Shown in pieces: positions 33,820 through 46,566 of a DNA stretch of 64,000 nucleotides; positions within the stretch are counted from its first letter, which is position 1; each line of letters starts with the position of its first letter. The stretch comes from Verrucomicrobiota bacterium (GTDB lineage: Bacteria > Verrucomicrobiota > Kiritimatiellia > SS1-B-03-39 > UBA6053), in contig JAFIGD010000026.1 in the NCBI GenBank assembly GCA_020831625.1, positions 1 to 64,000 of the forward strand, written 5' to 3'. Below the pieces are notes generated by a model. That model was not told the DNA's origin and made no database searches. It saw only the letters and a program-made list of their open reading frames with translations. Position numbers and translations under genes: made by a program.

Positions 33820-33893
33820 GAATGACGAATGACGAATGTTGAGTGACGAATGACGAGTGACGAGTGACGAATGACGAATGACGAATGATGAGT
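33820..33893. repeat. GACGAAT/GACGAGT heptamer array
   Basis: About ten tandem 7-base units directly follow the yidC stop codon. It is the same family as the array within the glycosyltransferase gene at 10479. The 540-base gap 33811-34350 contains this array, two further arrays and no gene that I can support. Confidence 0.8.
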
Positions 33894-34147
33894 AGGGGAA
33901 TGAGGGGGTTGCCCCCCAGGTCCGTGAACCTTCACTACGCGACGGAAATCCGCCGGCAGATTTTCGCCGCGCAGCGTCGCCTGACGGGCCAGAGGATTTC
34001 AAGCCCCGCATTTTTGCGAATGGGGGAATGGGGAACGGTAAGCGAACGTCGAACCCTCCTACGCTCTGCGAGCTACGGCGGGCAGGGTGCCGAACATCGA
34101 AAAAGAGGTGGGGTGGGGGCAACGCGGCGAAGAAGACCCCTTGTGCC

Positions 34148-34245
34148 CGTAATCGTAATCGGGTTCGTAATCGGGTGCGGGATCGATTACGATTAAGATT
34201 ACGATTACGATTACGATTAAGATTACGATTAAGATTAAGATACGG
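34148..34245. repeat. Head-to-head GTAATC / GATTAC array
   Basis: Left arm of CGTAATC units, a GATCGATTAC turn, then about eleven GATTAC or GATTAA hexamers. It can form a long hairpin between the converging ends of yidC and rsmA. Confidence 0.8.
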
Positions 34246-34264
34246 TCGAGGTGACGGTGTTTAA

Positions 34265-34320
34265 CATCACCCCATCACCCCATCACCCCATCACCCCATC
34301 ACCCCATCACCCCATCACCC
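34265..34320. repeat. Seven perfect CATCACCC octamers
   Basis: Seven identical 8-base units without a mismatch, followed by a partial copy. The purity contrasts with the degenerate arrays nearby and suggests recent slippage, so copy number may vary between strains. Confidence 0.9.
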
Positions 34321-34350
34321 CATCAAAACAGGACCCCATCACACCGGGTC

Positions 34351-35175
34351 TCATACAAGATGATTTGTGAGCCGGGCCCATTCCTCGGGGGCGAGGGTTT
34401 CGGGGCGGCGGGTGAGGTCGAGGCCGGAGCCGGTGTCTTCGGCCTTGAAGTCGCGGAGAATTTTGGCGAGCTGTTTGCGGCGGCGGGTGAAGGCGAATTT
34501 GATGAGGGCGGCGAAGCGGTCGGGATCGTCGAGGGCGCAGAGGGGGTTTTCGCGGCGCTGGAAATGGACGACGGTGCTGCCGACGCGGGGGGGCGGCAGG
34601 AAACAGGCGCCGGGGACGTTGCGGACGCGTTTGATGTCGTAGGCCCAGCTCATGCGGACGGTGAGGAGGCCGTAGGCGTCGCTGCCGGGGGCGGCGAGGA
34701 GGCGTTCGGCGACATCGCTCTGCACCATGACGGTGATGGAGAGGGGGCGGGTGTCGGGGGCGGCGAGGTCGTAGAGGATGCGGCTGCCGACGGAGTAGGG
34801 GAGGTTGGAGACGACGCGGACGTTGGGGGCGCGGAGTTCGCGGACCCAGTCGGTGCGGGTGGCGTCCTGATTGCGGAGTTCGAGTTTGGGGTGATCGCCG
34901 AGGTGGGTCCGCAAATGTTGGACGAGGCGGGCGTCGAGTTCGATGGCGAGCACGGAGGCGGCGCGGTCGAGCAGGCCCTCGGTCATGACCCCGAGGCCGG
35001 GGCCGACTTCGATGACGGGATCGGCGGGACCGACTTCGGAGGCGTCGAGAATGAGGTCGCGCATGTGGGCGTCGATGAGAAAGTTCTGTCCCATGCTTTT
35101 GCTGGGAGAGAATCCGATGTCGCGGAGGTGGGCGCGAACTTCGACGGGGCGGGTCAGGTTCAGGCGCGGGTCCAT
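34351..35175 (-). CDS. rsmA: 16S rRNA dimethyladenosine transferase
   Basis: Methylates two adjacent adenosines in the 3' terminal hairpin of 16S rRNA (KsgA family), a late check in small-subunit assembly. The 274-residue chain has SKSMGQNFLID, the SAM motif VIEVGPGLGVMTEGLL, the catalytic VVSNLPYSVGSRIL (NLPY) and PPRVGSTVVHF. Start ATG 35175 overlaps the end of pdxA by 16 bases; pairing of pdxA with rsmA is widespread, as in the E. coli surA-pdxA-rsmA order. Confidence 0.95.
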   Translation of the reverse strand: MDPRLNLTRPVEVRAHLRDIGFSPSKSMGQNFLIDAHMRDLILDASEVGPADPVIEVGPGLGVMTEGLLDRAASVLAIELDARLVQHLRTHLGDHPKLELRNQDATRTDWVRELRAPNVRVVSNLPYSVGSRILYDLAAPDTRPLSITVMVQSDVAERLLAAPGSDAYGLLTVRMSWAYDIKRVRNVPGACFLPPPRVGSTVVHFQRRENPLCALDDPDRFAALIKFAFTRRRKQLAKILRDFKAEDTGSGLDLTRRPETLAPEEWARLTNHLV

Positions 35176-36113
35176 GCGGCGGGGAGTCCGGTGGTGGCGA
35201 GGGTTTCGGCGGTCCGGAGGGCGGCGAGGGTGCTGTCGGGCCGGGCGAGGTTTTGTCCGGCGATGGCGAAGGCGGTGCCGTGGTCGGGCGAGGTGCGGAT
35301 GATGGGGAGGCCGAGGGTGATGTTGACGCCCTCGTCGAAGGCCCAGAGCTTGAGCGGGGCGAGTCCCTGGTCGTGATAGAGGGCGACGATGGCGTCGTGG
35401 GCGCCGTGGACGGCCTGATGAAACACGGTGTCGGCGGGGTGGGGGCCGGTGACGGGGAAGCCTTCGGCGGCGAGGCGGGTGATGAGGGGGGCGATCCAGT
35501 CGATTTCCTCGCGTCCGAGGGTGCCGCCGTCGCCGGCGTGGGGGTTGAGACCGCAGACGGCGATGCGGGGGTTGGGAACGCCGAGGGCGGGGAGGGCTTC
35601 GAAGAGGAGGGCGACGGCCATGCGGATTTCGGCCTCGCCGAGGCGGGCGGCGACATCTTTGAGGGGGATGTGGCGGGTGGCGAGCATGACCCGCAGACCT
35701 TTTCCGGCGAGGAGCATGCCGAAGCGGCCGGTTCCGCAGAGGTCGGCAAGCATTTCGGTATGGCCGGGATAAGGGATCCCGGCGAGGTGCCAGGATTCTT
35801 TGCAGATGGGGGCGGTGACGAGGGCATCGAGTTCGCGGTTCAGGCATGCGCGGATGCCGGTGCGGACCCAGTCGGCGGAGGCGGCCCCGGCTTCGGCGGT
35901 GACCGCTCCATAATCGGCGCGCGGGAATGAGGCGTCACCGGGGAGAATATGCTTTGGATAGGGCAGGTTGAGCGCGGCGGCCTGCGCGCGGAGGAGATCG
36001 GGATCCCCGACGGGAATGAGTTCGGCATTGCCGGTATAGGCGGCAAAGGTTTTCAGCACGACTTCCGGGCCGATGCCGTTGGGGTCGCCGATGGAGAGAC
36101 CGATGCGGGGCAC
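35160..36113 (-). CDS. pdxA: 4-hydroxythreonine-4-phosphate dehydrogenase
   Basis: Oxidises 4-phosphohydroxy-threonine in pyridoxal phosphate synthesis. The 317-residue chain opens with IGLSIGDPNGIGPEVVLK and has the metal-binding PYPGHTEMLADL and VALYHDQGLAPLK, plus GLNPHAGDGGTLGREE. Normal length. It follows the surA-like gene by three bases and overlaps rsmA, so surA-like/pdxA/rsmA form one reverse operon with the E. coli order. Confidence 0.95.
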   Translation of the reverse strand: MPRIGLSIGDPNGIGPEVVLKTFAAYTGNAELIPVGDPDLLRAQAAALNLPYPKHILPGDASFPRADYGAVTAEAGAASADWVRTGIRACLNRELDALVTAPICKESWHLAGIPYPGHTEMLADLCGTGRFGMLLAGKGLRVMLATRHIPLKDVAARLGEAEIRMAVALLFEALPALGVPNPRIAVCGLNPHAGDGGTLGREEIDWIAPLITRLAAEGFPVTGPHPADTVFHQAVHGAHDAIVALYHDQGLAPLKLWAFDEGVNITLGLPIIRTSPDHGTAFAIAGQNLARPDSTLAALRTAETLATTGLPAAWTRA

Positions 36114-36116
36114 GGG

Positions 36117-37097
36117 TCAATTGCTCCGCTGAATGGTGGATTCCTGGGGCGTGAAGTAGGTGACGGGGAATTGACGGCGCAGGCTGGCGATCCATTCGGC
36201 GTAGACGGTGTCAAACTGTTCCCGGCGGAGTTCGGCCTCGAGGGTGGGCTGCGCCTGGGCCAGGGTCTGGCGTTCGCCGCCGCGGCGGTCGGTGAGTTTG
36301 ATGATAAAATGCTGGGTGGGGGTGAAGAGGGGTTCGCTGATCCGGCCGGGTTCGAGTTCGGCGACGGCCTCGCGCAGGGCGGAGGGGAGGGCCTCGACGC
36401 GCATCCATCCCTGATCGCCGCCGCGTTGGGCGTTGGGGCCCTGGGAGTGTTCGATGATGATTTCGCTGAAATCGGCGCCGTCTTTGAGTTCGCGGTGCAG
36501 GCGGGAGAGGAATTCGATGCGTTCGTCGAGCTGCTCATCGGACACGGGGCGGAGCGCCAGGACCTGCAGGCGGACTTCGACGGGGGTTTTGAAACGGCCG
36601 GGGTCGGCCTCGAAGCGGGCTTTGACCATGCTGGGGGTGACCTGAATGCGGCGGGTGACAAACTGCTGGGTGAGCTGCTGAACGATGACCTGGTCGCGGA
36701 GTTCGTTGCGCCATTCGCGTTCGGTGGTGCCGGCGGCGCGCAGGGCGGCGAGAAGCTGGTTGCGGTCGTTGTTGAAGCGTTCGCGCAGAATGGTGTCGGT
36801 GCGTTCGCGCACGGCGCCTTCGGGCAATTGTGCGCCGAGAGCCTTGTAGGATTCGAGAATCAGGCGGTTTTCGACCAGGCGGTCGAGGCCCTCGTCGAAA
36901 ATGCGGGCCTGTTCTTCGGTGAGTTGGCGGCCGGAATAGCGGCGGCGGGCCTCGCGCCGCTGGGCAGCGGTGAATTCAAGGACATCGCCGGCGGTGATGA
37001 TGACACCGTTGACCATGGCGGCAAAGCCGTCGATGGCGATGGTTTGCGCCTTGAGGTGAAACGGCGTGAGCAAAAGAAGGATGAGCAGAAATTTCAT
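36117..37097 (-). CDS. SurA-like periplasmic peptidyl-prolyl isomerase
   Basis: A 326-residue exported chaperone. Signal peptide MKFLLILLLLTPFHLKAQT is followed by the SurA N-domain (VNGVIITAGDVLEF, VENRLILESYKAL) and one parvulin (PpiC) domain at about 175-275 with ADFSEIIIEHSQGPNAQ and GGDQGWM. E. coli SurA has two parvulin domains, so this is the shorter form. Its place before pdxA and rsmA mirrors the E. coli surA operon and supports the assignment. Start is ATG 37097; an upstream ATG would add 44 residues lacking export features. Confidence 0.9.
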   Translation of the reverse strand: MKFLLILLLLTPFHLKAQTIAIDGFAAMVNGVIITAGDVLEFTAAQRREARRRYSGRQLTEEQARIFDEGLDRLVENRLILESYKALGAQLPEGAVRERTDTILRERFNNDRNQLLAALRAAGTTEREWRNELRDQVIVQQLTQQFVTRRIQVTPSMVKARFEADPGRFKTPVEVRLQVLALRPVSDEQLDERIEFLSRLHRELKDGADFSEIIIEHSQGPNAQRGGDQGWMRVEALPSALREAVAELEPGRISEPLFTPTQHFIIKLTDRRGGERQTLAQAQPTLEAELRREQFDTVYAEWIASLRRQFPVTYFTPQESTIQRSN

Positions 37098-37175
37098 TGG
37101 ACATCCCTTATCGGAGTCAATGGCATCTGTGAAGCAGGAATTGACGGGAGTTGATTCAGCGATTAGTACGGGGAC

Positions 37176-37604
37176 ATGATTTGGATTCAAAAACAACACA
37201 CGCTTTCTCCGCGTTCGCGCGGATTTCATCTGATTACCCGGGAGGTTGTCGGGGCGCTGCCGGAACTGAAGTCGCTTTCGGCGGGGCTTTTACAGGTTTT
37301 TATTCAGCACACATCCGCGTCACTGACCTTGAATGAGAACGCGAGTCCGGAGGTGTTGCTGGATTTTGAGACGGTGCTGGACCGGATGGTTCCGGAGAAT
37401 ATGCCGGATTTGCTGCACACGCTGGAGGGGCCGGATGATATGCCGGCGCATATAAAAGCGAGCCTGATGGGGCCGTCGCTGATGCTTCCGGTTCAGAACG
37501 GCCGTCTGGCACTGGGGACCTGGCAGGGGATCTATCTGTGTGAGCACCGGAATCACGGCGGGGCCCGGAAGCTGCTCCTGACGCTTCAGGGAGTAGAGGC
37601 GTGA
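37176..37604 (+). CDS. yjbQ: YjbQ/UPF0047 family protein
   Basis: A 142-residue member of the UPF0047 family; E. coli YjbQ has a secondary thiamine-phosphate synthase activity but its main role is unclear. Family marks are VFIQHTSASLTLNENASPEV, here abbreviated as HTSASLTLNEN, DDMPAHIKASLMG and GTWQGIYLCEHR. It starts after CGGGGAC and its end overlaps clpS by GTGA. Confidence 0.93.
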   Translation: MIWIQKQHTLSPRSRGFHLITREVVGALPELKSLSAGLLQVFIQHTSASLTLNENASPEVLLDFETVLDRMVPENMPDLLHTLEGPDDMPAHIKASLMGPSLMLPVQNGRLALGTWQGIYLCEHRNHGGARKLLLTLQGVEA

Positions 37605-37885
37605 AGCCCGGAATTGAGGTCTTTCCGGAAACCGACACGCAACTGGATTTGGACAAGGTCTGGAATGTGGTGGTGTGGGATGACCCGGTGAATTTGATGC
37701 GGTATGTGGTGTATGTGCTTCAGAAGGTGTTCGGGTATCCGAAGGGACTGTGCGAGAAACTGATGCTGGAGGTGCACAATCAGGGGAAATCGCTGGTGGC
37801 CTCGGAGGACCGGGAGCACGCGGAGTTGCATGTGCAGCAATTGCATCAGTACGGGCTTCGGGCCACGCTGCAGCGTTCGGAGTAA
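37601..37885 (+). CDS. clpS: ATP-dependent Clp protease adaptor ClpS
   Basis: A 94-residue adaptor that delivers N-degron substrates to the Clp protease. The core WNVVVWDDPVNLMRYVVYVL and the following helix VFGYPKG, then VHNQGKSLVASEDREHAELH, match the ClpS fold, with the Asp-Asp-Pro-Val-Asn specificity region intact. This form (VWNVVVWDDPVN) looks more like actinobacterial ClpS than that of E. coli. It starts at GTG, overlapping yjbQ. clpA or clpC is not in the window. Confidence 0.93.
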   Translation: MKPGIEVFPETDTQLDLDKVWNVVVWDDPVNLMRYVVYVLQKVFGYPKGLCEKLMLEVHNQGKSLVASEDREHAELHVQQLHQYGLRATLQRSE

Positions 37886-37891
37886 TGCGGT

Positions 37892-39379
37892 TTACTGTTG
37901 GCCGCCGCGGCCGTTGATGATTTTGAAGAATCCGTTGGTCTCCCCGTTGCGGGCGGGCTGGAGCGGATAGTGGTGGAGGATATATTCCCCGGAGGAGGCG
38001 CGGAGCGGGGGGGAGACGCCGCCGAAAACGACCACGGGATTCGGATTGCCGTCGAGGATTCGGGCGGAGACGGTGTGCATGCGTCCGGCACCGGTGTAAA
38101 TGCCGTATTCCATCGTGCCCAGATCGGTGCTCATGGTGTGGAGGGTGGCTCCGCCGATGTATCCGGGGGCGGTCGCGGGGGCGAAGGTATAGGGGACGCC
38201 GGCGGCGGAATTTCCAGCAAACCAGACGTGGCCGTTTTCGGAAACCGTAATGCCGCCCCCGGTCATCCGCCAGGCGTTGCCCCGGTTATTGATCCGGGCG
38301 GTGAATTGCTGACCGGTGATGAAAGCGCCGTCGGCGGGATCATGCACACCGATGAAGGTTTTGTGTTCGGACCGGGTATTGTGGAACTGGTGGTAATGAT
38401 CCGGGGCCCGGGCGAAGCGGTTGGTGACGCGGTCGGTGATGCTGAAGGGGGAATAGCGGAAAATATGGTTTCCGCCCGCGACTTCGTATGCGACGTACAG
38501 TTTTCCGTCGGGCCCCAGAGTGATGCGGTAGCCGCGGGTGTCGGCCATGTTGTTGTCGCCGTTGTTGATAAAATTCGGGTCGCTGCGGTCGGTGGGCCAG
38601 TCGTAGCCGGTCCAGCGGATTTCGCCGTCGAACCCGACAGACCGGATGTAGGCGATTTGGACGGGGAGGGTCCGCTGATCGCCGTCGGGCTGCCAGGAGC
38701 GGGCCTGCCGCCAGCCGGTGAAATGAACGGCGCGGGTGGTTTCATCGATGGCGATATCCAGGGTGTTGCGGTGTCCTCCGAATTGTTGGATCTGTTCTCC
38801 CATGGGATTAAACACCCGGATTTGTCCGCTGCCGCCGTTGGTTTCACGGCGTTCGATGTTTGAGGGCGATAAAACCGCATGATATCCGCCGGGGCCGGCA
38901 TCGACGCGGTAGGCGAAACCGATGTCTTTGTGATGGAACACCTGGCGGTCGAGACGCGGCGTGAAGGCGAACATGCCGCTTTCGCCGGCGGCGATGTAAA
39001 CGCCTTCGCGTCCGTCGACGGCGATATCCGAGATGGTGTTCGGAAAACGAAGGGCTCCGAGGACGCGGCGTCCGTCACCGGTCAGGCGGAGAACCAGCCA
39101 GGGGTCGGAAGCTTTGGCCCCGTTGACCAGGGTGGCGTTGCGCGCGAAGGGCACGTCCCCGAAATGACCGCCGATTATGACGGAGCCGTCAGCGAGGACG
39201 GCGGCGGCCTTGACATGGTTTCCTTCGGAGCCGTCTCCGATCAGGCTGGAGGAGGTGATGTTGAAGGGAGGATCGCCCGTCGGATGCGGGGAGGCTCCGG
39301 GTTGCGGCGCTCCGAACTGAGCGCGGGCGGTGAACACAAGGAGGGATACGACAGAGAGAGCAAATCTGAGTTTCATCAT
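37892..39379 (-). CDS. Secreted beta-propeller-like protein of unknown function
   Basis: A 495-residue exported protein with signal peptide MKLRFALSVVSLLVFTARA (a second Met follows the first). The body has repeated short beta segments such as VLADGSVIIGGHFG, ITLGPDGKLYVAYE and ITVSENGHVWFAG, a spacing typical of beta-propeller blades (SBP/NHL-like). No catalytic motif and no PEP-CTERM tail is visible, so it may be released or periplasmic. It converges with clpS, six bases apart. Confidence 0.7.
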   Translation of the reverse strand: MMKLRFALSVVSLLVFTARAQFGAPQPGASPHPTGDPPFNITSSSLIGDGSEGNHVKAAAVLADGSVIIGGHFGDVPFARNATLVNGAKASDPWLVLRLTGDGRRVLGALRFPNTISDIAVDGREGVYIAAGESGMFAFTPRLDRQVFHHKDIGFAYRVDAGPGGYHAVLSPSNIERRETNGGSGQIRVFNPMGEQIQQFGGHRNTLDIAIDETTRAVHFTGWRQARSWQPDGDQRTLPVQIAYIRSVGFDGEIRWTGYDWPTDRSDPNFINNGDNNMADTRGYRITLGPDGKLYVAYEVAGGNHIFRYSPFSITDRVTNRFARAPDHYHQFHNTRSEHKTFIGVHDPADGAFITGQQFTARINNRGNAWRMTGGGITVSENGHVWFAGNSAAGVPYTFAPATAPGYIGGATLHTMSTDLGTMEYGIYTGAGRMHTVSARILDGNPNPVVVFGGVSPPLRASSGEYILHHYPLQPARNGETNGFFKIINGRGGQQ

Positions 39380-39489
39380 GACCCTGTGAATATTCGGACA
39401 AATGAAATGTTCAAGTGTATTTTACCTGACCGCCGGACTTGACAAACAGGTCTTCGGGGTTGTTGTCTACGGTAGAGGTTTAAACATTC

Positions 39490-40299
39490 ATGGAGAACGG
39501 TTTGAAAGAATCCGGTGTGACGTTGGAGGATTGGCGGGCCTGGCATGAGGCCTGCGCGCTGGACTTGGCGCCCGAAGGAGTCCGGTGCGCATTGACGGGG
39601 TTTCTGGGGCGGCGGTTTGCGGGGGCGGTTCGCCGGCTGGGGCAGGGCGGACTGGCGCACCGCACGCCGGGGGACAAAGACTGCGCGCATCTGTTTGAGA
39701 CCTGGTGCTGCCTGCATCAGCGGCGGGAGGGCAAGCGGTACAAGGACTGGCTGATGACCCGGGGGGACCGGAGTCAGGGGGCGGTCGAGAGCGGGGTGTC
39801 GCTGCTGTTGCGCAAAGTGGTGCTGGAATGGGTGCGGATGGAGTTTAACCGACAGCCCGTTTTGTCGCTGGACGCGTCCCTGACGGCGGAGACCGGCGGA
39901 CTCACGCTGGAGGATCTGTTGCCCGATCCGGATGAAAAGGAGCTTTCGTTTGAGGAGCGGCGGTGGGTGAACGAGCGGGTGGAAGGCTGGGTGGCGGCGA
40001 TGACGCGGGTGGAGCGGGTCGCGGTCGCGGCCCGGCGGGAGGACCGGAGTTTTGTGGAGCCCGGGGTGCTCCGCGCCGCCGGGGTCGGGAAAAGCGCGCT
40101 GCACAATCATTTCAGGGCGTGGATCCGGTCGAGAGCGGAAGACGTGAAGGCGCGTTTCCCGGATTTACCGCCTTCTGAATCCACAGCTCTGGCGCTGTTG
40201 ATTCTTGAGGAATGCGCCCGAAAGATTTTTTTGACGTTTTCGGTGGAAGTGCCGGAGGCCCCGGGGTGTAGGGTGATGGAGAACCAAGATGAACACTGA
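39490..40299 (+). CDS. Diverged sigma-70/ECF-like transcription factor
   Basis: A 269-residue protein that I read as a distant RNA polymerase sigma factor. Residues about 60-120 (HLFETWCCLHQRREGKRY, LLLRKVVLEWVRMEF) fit region 2 helices, an acidic linker follows (SLDASLTAETGGLTLEDLLP) and residues about 170-220 form a helix-turn-helix like region 4 (VERVAVAARREDRSFVEPGV, KSALHNHFRAW). Similar proteins seem frequent in Kiritimatiellota, which is recall rather than a search. TTGACA lies at 39439. It overlaps the next gene by 11 bases and heads an operon ending in a surface protein. Confidence 0.55.
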   Translation: MENGLKESGVTLEDWRAWHEACALDLAPEGVRCALTGFLGRRFAGAVRRLGQGGLAHRTPGDKDCAHLFETWCCLHQRREGKRYKDWLMTRGDRSQGAVESGVSLLLRKVVLEWVRMEFNRQPVLSLDASLTAETGGLTLEDLLPDPDEKELSFEERRWVNERVEGWVAAMTRVERVAVAARREDRSFVEPGVLRAAGVGKSALHNHFRAWIRSRAEDVKARFPDLPPSESTALALLILEECARKIFLTFSVEVPEAPGCRVMENQDEH

Positions 40300-40924
40300 T
40301 CAAAAACGAAAACAATTAGAAGGTTGGCTGCGTGACTACACAGTCTGGCGCAGGCTGGGAGCGGAATCCGGCGAGGTGGCGGAAGAAAAAGATGCCGATA
40401 GGTCGGACGCCCCGGATTTTTCCGGGGAGCCCGCGCCGGAGACGGGTCAGATCCGGCTCTGGCCGTCGACGGATTTTCGTGATCCGCCGTTGTACGGACT
40501 GCTGGCGGCCCCGGAATACGGAAGCTGGGGCGTGCTGCCGTTTTCGCCGCTGGCGCTTCCGGCAACGCCGAAAGAGCTGAAGGTGATGGAGGCTCCTCCG
40601 CTTCAGGTGGTGCAGGGGTGGAATCTGCGCCGCATATCAGCGGTTCAAGCACGGAATTCCTGGTGTGCGGGACGGCTGCCTGAATCCGAGTCGTTTAAAC
40701 TGGAGATGTTTTTGGCCTGGATGAATTCCGGTGAGGCCGTTCCGGCCCTGCTGGCGGATCACGCGGGGCCGCCGCTGGCGCATCCGCTGGATCCGCGCCA
40801 TGAATATTTGGAGGATGAGCGGGAGCGGACAGACCGGACGCTTGGCGCGTCCACCGCTTCAGGAGGTCAACAAAGCGCCCCTTTTTCTAAAGCGGCCGAA
40901 CCGGAGAATGATTATGAGGTCTAG
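40289..40924 (+). CDS. Unknown soluble protein between sigma factor and surface protein
   Basis: A 211-residue protein beginning MNTDQKRKQLEGWLRDYTVW with no membrane span and a low-complexity acidic C-terminus. I do not recognise it. GGAG sits at good spacing before ATG 40289. Its overlap with the sigma-like gene upstream and with the surface protein gene downstream shows co-translation of all three. A regulator of the sigma-like protein is the obvious guess from position only. Confidence 0.6.
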   Translation: MNTDQKRKQLEGWLRDYTVWRRLGAESGEVAEEKDADRSDAPDFSGEPAPETGQIRLWPSTDFRDPPLYGLLAAPEYGSWGVLPFSPLALPATPKELKVMEAPPLQVVQGWNLRRISAVQARNSWCAGRLPESESFKLEMFLAWMNSGEAVPALLADHAGPPLAHPLDPRHEYLEDERERTDRTLGASTASGGQQSAPFSKAAEPENDYEV

Positions 40925-42443
40925 CATTCAAATGAGGGTGTATCCTTTCAGTTTATTCGTAGTCGCCGCGGCCGGATTTGCCGGTGCGGAGAACATCTTG
41001 CGTCAACATCTCGGGAACGGTGATCTGTTGGTGATTGAGTCGCGGGATCCGGTGCCGGATGTGGTGATTCAGGAAACGCCGCGCTTTCGTCCGTATCCGG
41101 ACAATTTAATGGAGACGGGGCTTCATTTCCGCACCGGATCGGAAATCGATGTGCCCATGGACATCCGCATGGTGAATTTGAACACCTCGCATGTGATCGG
41201 CGCGCACGGGGAGGGAACGGTGGTCCGCTATCGCGGCCGCTGGCAGGCGGACGGGGGGAACGCCCTGCCGCATTTGGTCCTGACCGAAGGTGCGCGCTTT
41301 GTGTTTACAGAAGAAAGTTCAATGAACCTGGTGATGGAGGGAAGTTATTTCACCCGACAGCTTTGGGTTTGGGGGGACGGCACCGGGGTGCTGGAGCTGG
41401 AGGAGGGGTTCGTCGCGGATTCGACCCGAAAGGATCCTTTGCCGGAGGCGATGGGGACGATTCGTTTGGGCGGCGCGACACTGATCACCCACCACACCCG
41501 GAATTTGCCCGCCAACACCCGCCCGGACGGACGCGGCGGACATTATCAGAACGGGCATATTGTCTTTGAGCGCATTCCCGGGAACCGCTGGATTGTGGAT
41601 TCCACGAATCAGATGTACGGGGCGCAACTGGATTTCGCCACCGACGCGGTGGTGGAAACCCGCGCGTCCCTGACGCATGTCGGTCATCGCCGGGTGGTGC
41701 TCCCGGTGGGTCCGGGCGGGCCCTTCCGCTCCTCCGGCGCGTTCCGGACGACCTCACCGGATGTGACAATCACCAAAACCGGCCCCGGGATGCTGGCGCT
41801 GGAGGGCGAGCAGAGTTATCATCCCGGCAGCCGCCTGGTGGTGGAGGAGGGGCTGCTCCGCATGGCCACCGATCCCGGATTGGGGCGTGATCCCGACGCG
41901 CGCGGCAACGCCGGTGTGTCTTTACAAATGGAGGTCAAAAACGACGCGGGCGCGCACTTCATTGGTCCGCTGCACCGCCTCCGGTCGCTGAGTCTTGAGG
42001 ATCAGGCGGAGATGTGGGTGGATGATCATCTGGTGCTGGAGGTGACCGAAGGGATCAGCGCCGGGCCGGAGACCGCGCTGACGGTTGCCGGGGATGTCCA
42101 CGGGCCGCTTCGCGCGGCGGGGATGTTGACGATTTCCGGCACGCCCCGGTTTGCGGCCTTGCATCATGCGGGCGAACTTTACGCCGGATTCGGGCAGGAT
42201 GCACCTGACAACCCGGCGCTGTACGCTTCGGAGTCTTTGACGCTGGAGGGAACGCCGCGCATTCGCTTTCAGGACCGCCGCGGCCGGGTGCCGGACGCGG
42301 TTCTTTTCGCAGAATCTCCGCAAATGACCCTCTCGGAAGCGTTCAGCGGGGAGGGGCGCTGTCTCGACGACACGTTCCAGTTTGACTGGGCGCGTGAAGG
42401 GAATCAGCTCTGGATGCGCAATATCCGCGCCCTTGAGGACTGA
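40914..42443 (+). CDS. Secreted protein with autotransporter-type beta-strand repeat
   Basis: A 509-residue exported protein with a signal peptide (MRVYPFSLFVVAAAGFAGAE within the first 26 residues). The central stretch TITKTGPGMLALEGEQSYHP and VVEEGLLRMATD matches the autotransporter-associated beta-strand repeat (about 30 residues). The surrounding sequence is beta-rich and probably a right-handed helix. No outer-membrane barrel domain and no PEP-CTERM tail follow. Start ATG 40914 is preceded by GGAGA; an ATG two codons earlier is possible. It is the likely end product of the sigma-headed operon. Confidence 0.7.
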   Translation: MRSSIQMRVYPFSLFVVAAAGFAGAENILRQHLGNGDLLVIESRDPVPDVVIQETPRFRPYPDNLMETGLHFRTGSEIDVPMDIRMVNLNTSHVIGAHGEGTVVRYRGRWQADGGNALPHLVLTEGARFVFTEESSMNLVMEGSYFTRQLWVWGDGTGVLELEEGFVADSTRKDPLPEAMGTIRLGGATLITHHTRNLPANTRPDGRGGHYQNGHIVFERIPGNRWIVDSTNQMYGAQLDFATDAVVETRASLTHVGHRRVVLPVGPGGPFRSSGAFRTTSPDVTITKTGPGMLALEGEQSYHPGSRLVVEEGLLRMATDPGLGRDPDARGNAGVSLQMEVKNDAGAHFIGPLHRLRSLSLEDQAEMWVDDHLVLEVTEGISAGPETALTVAGDVHGPLRAAGMLTISGTPRFAALHHAGELYAGFGQDAPDNPALYASESLTLEGTPRIRFQDRRGRVPDAVLFAESPQMTLSEAFSGEGRCLDDTFQFDWAREGNQLWMRNIRALED

Positions 42444-42455
42444 GATGGCTGAGGT

Positions 42456-46340
<3,885 letters not shown>

Positions 46341-46442
46341 AAGCTGGATTTCGGTTGGGCGTTCCCCTTACCAACCGGAGCCCGCCGGGACAATCGGAAA
46401 GTTCGTCAAGACTCTGCACAATTCAGAAGGGAAAAAGAATCA

Positions 46443-46482
46443 AACCACGGATGAACACGGATGAACACGGATGGACACGGAT
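46443..46482. repeat. Four tandem 10-bp CACGGAT units
   Basis: AACCACGGAT, two GAACACGGAT and GGACACGGAT lie head to tail upstream of purL, with another half unit at 46543. Same family as 591-620. No gene lies between 46341 and 46566. Confidence 0.8.
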
Positions 46483-46566
46483 AGGGCTGTGAGGCAAGGA
46501 GGGGAGATGATGGAGAGAGGCTGTGAGGCAGGGGGGGTAAACCACGGATGGCCGGCATTTCATTCC

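Noticed and set aside
34307-35827. Reverse frame of 506 codons overlapping rsmA and pdxA
   Set aside because: It is a Pro/Arg/Ser-rich frame-shifted reading of rsmA and pdxA; the true proteins are recognised in the other frames.
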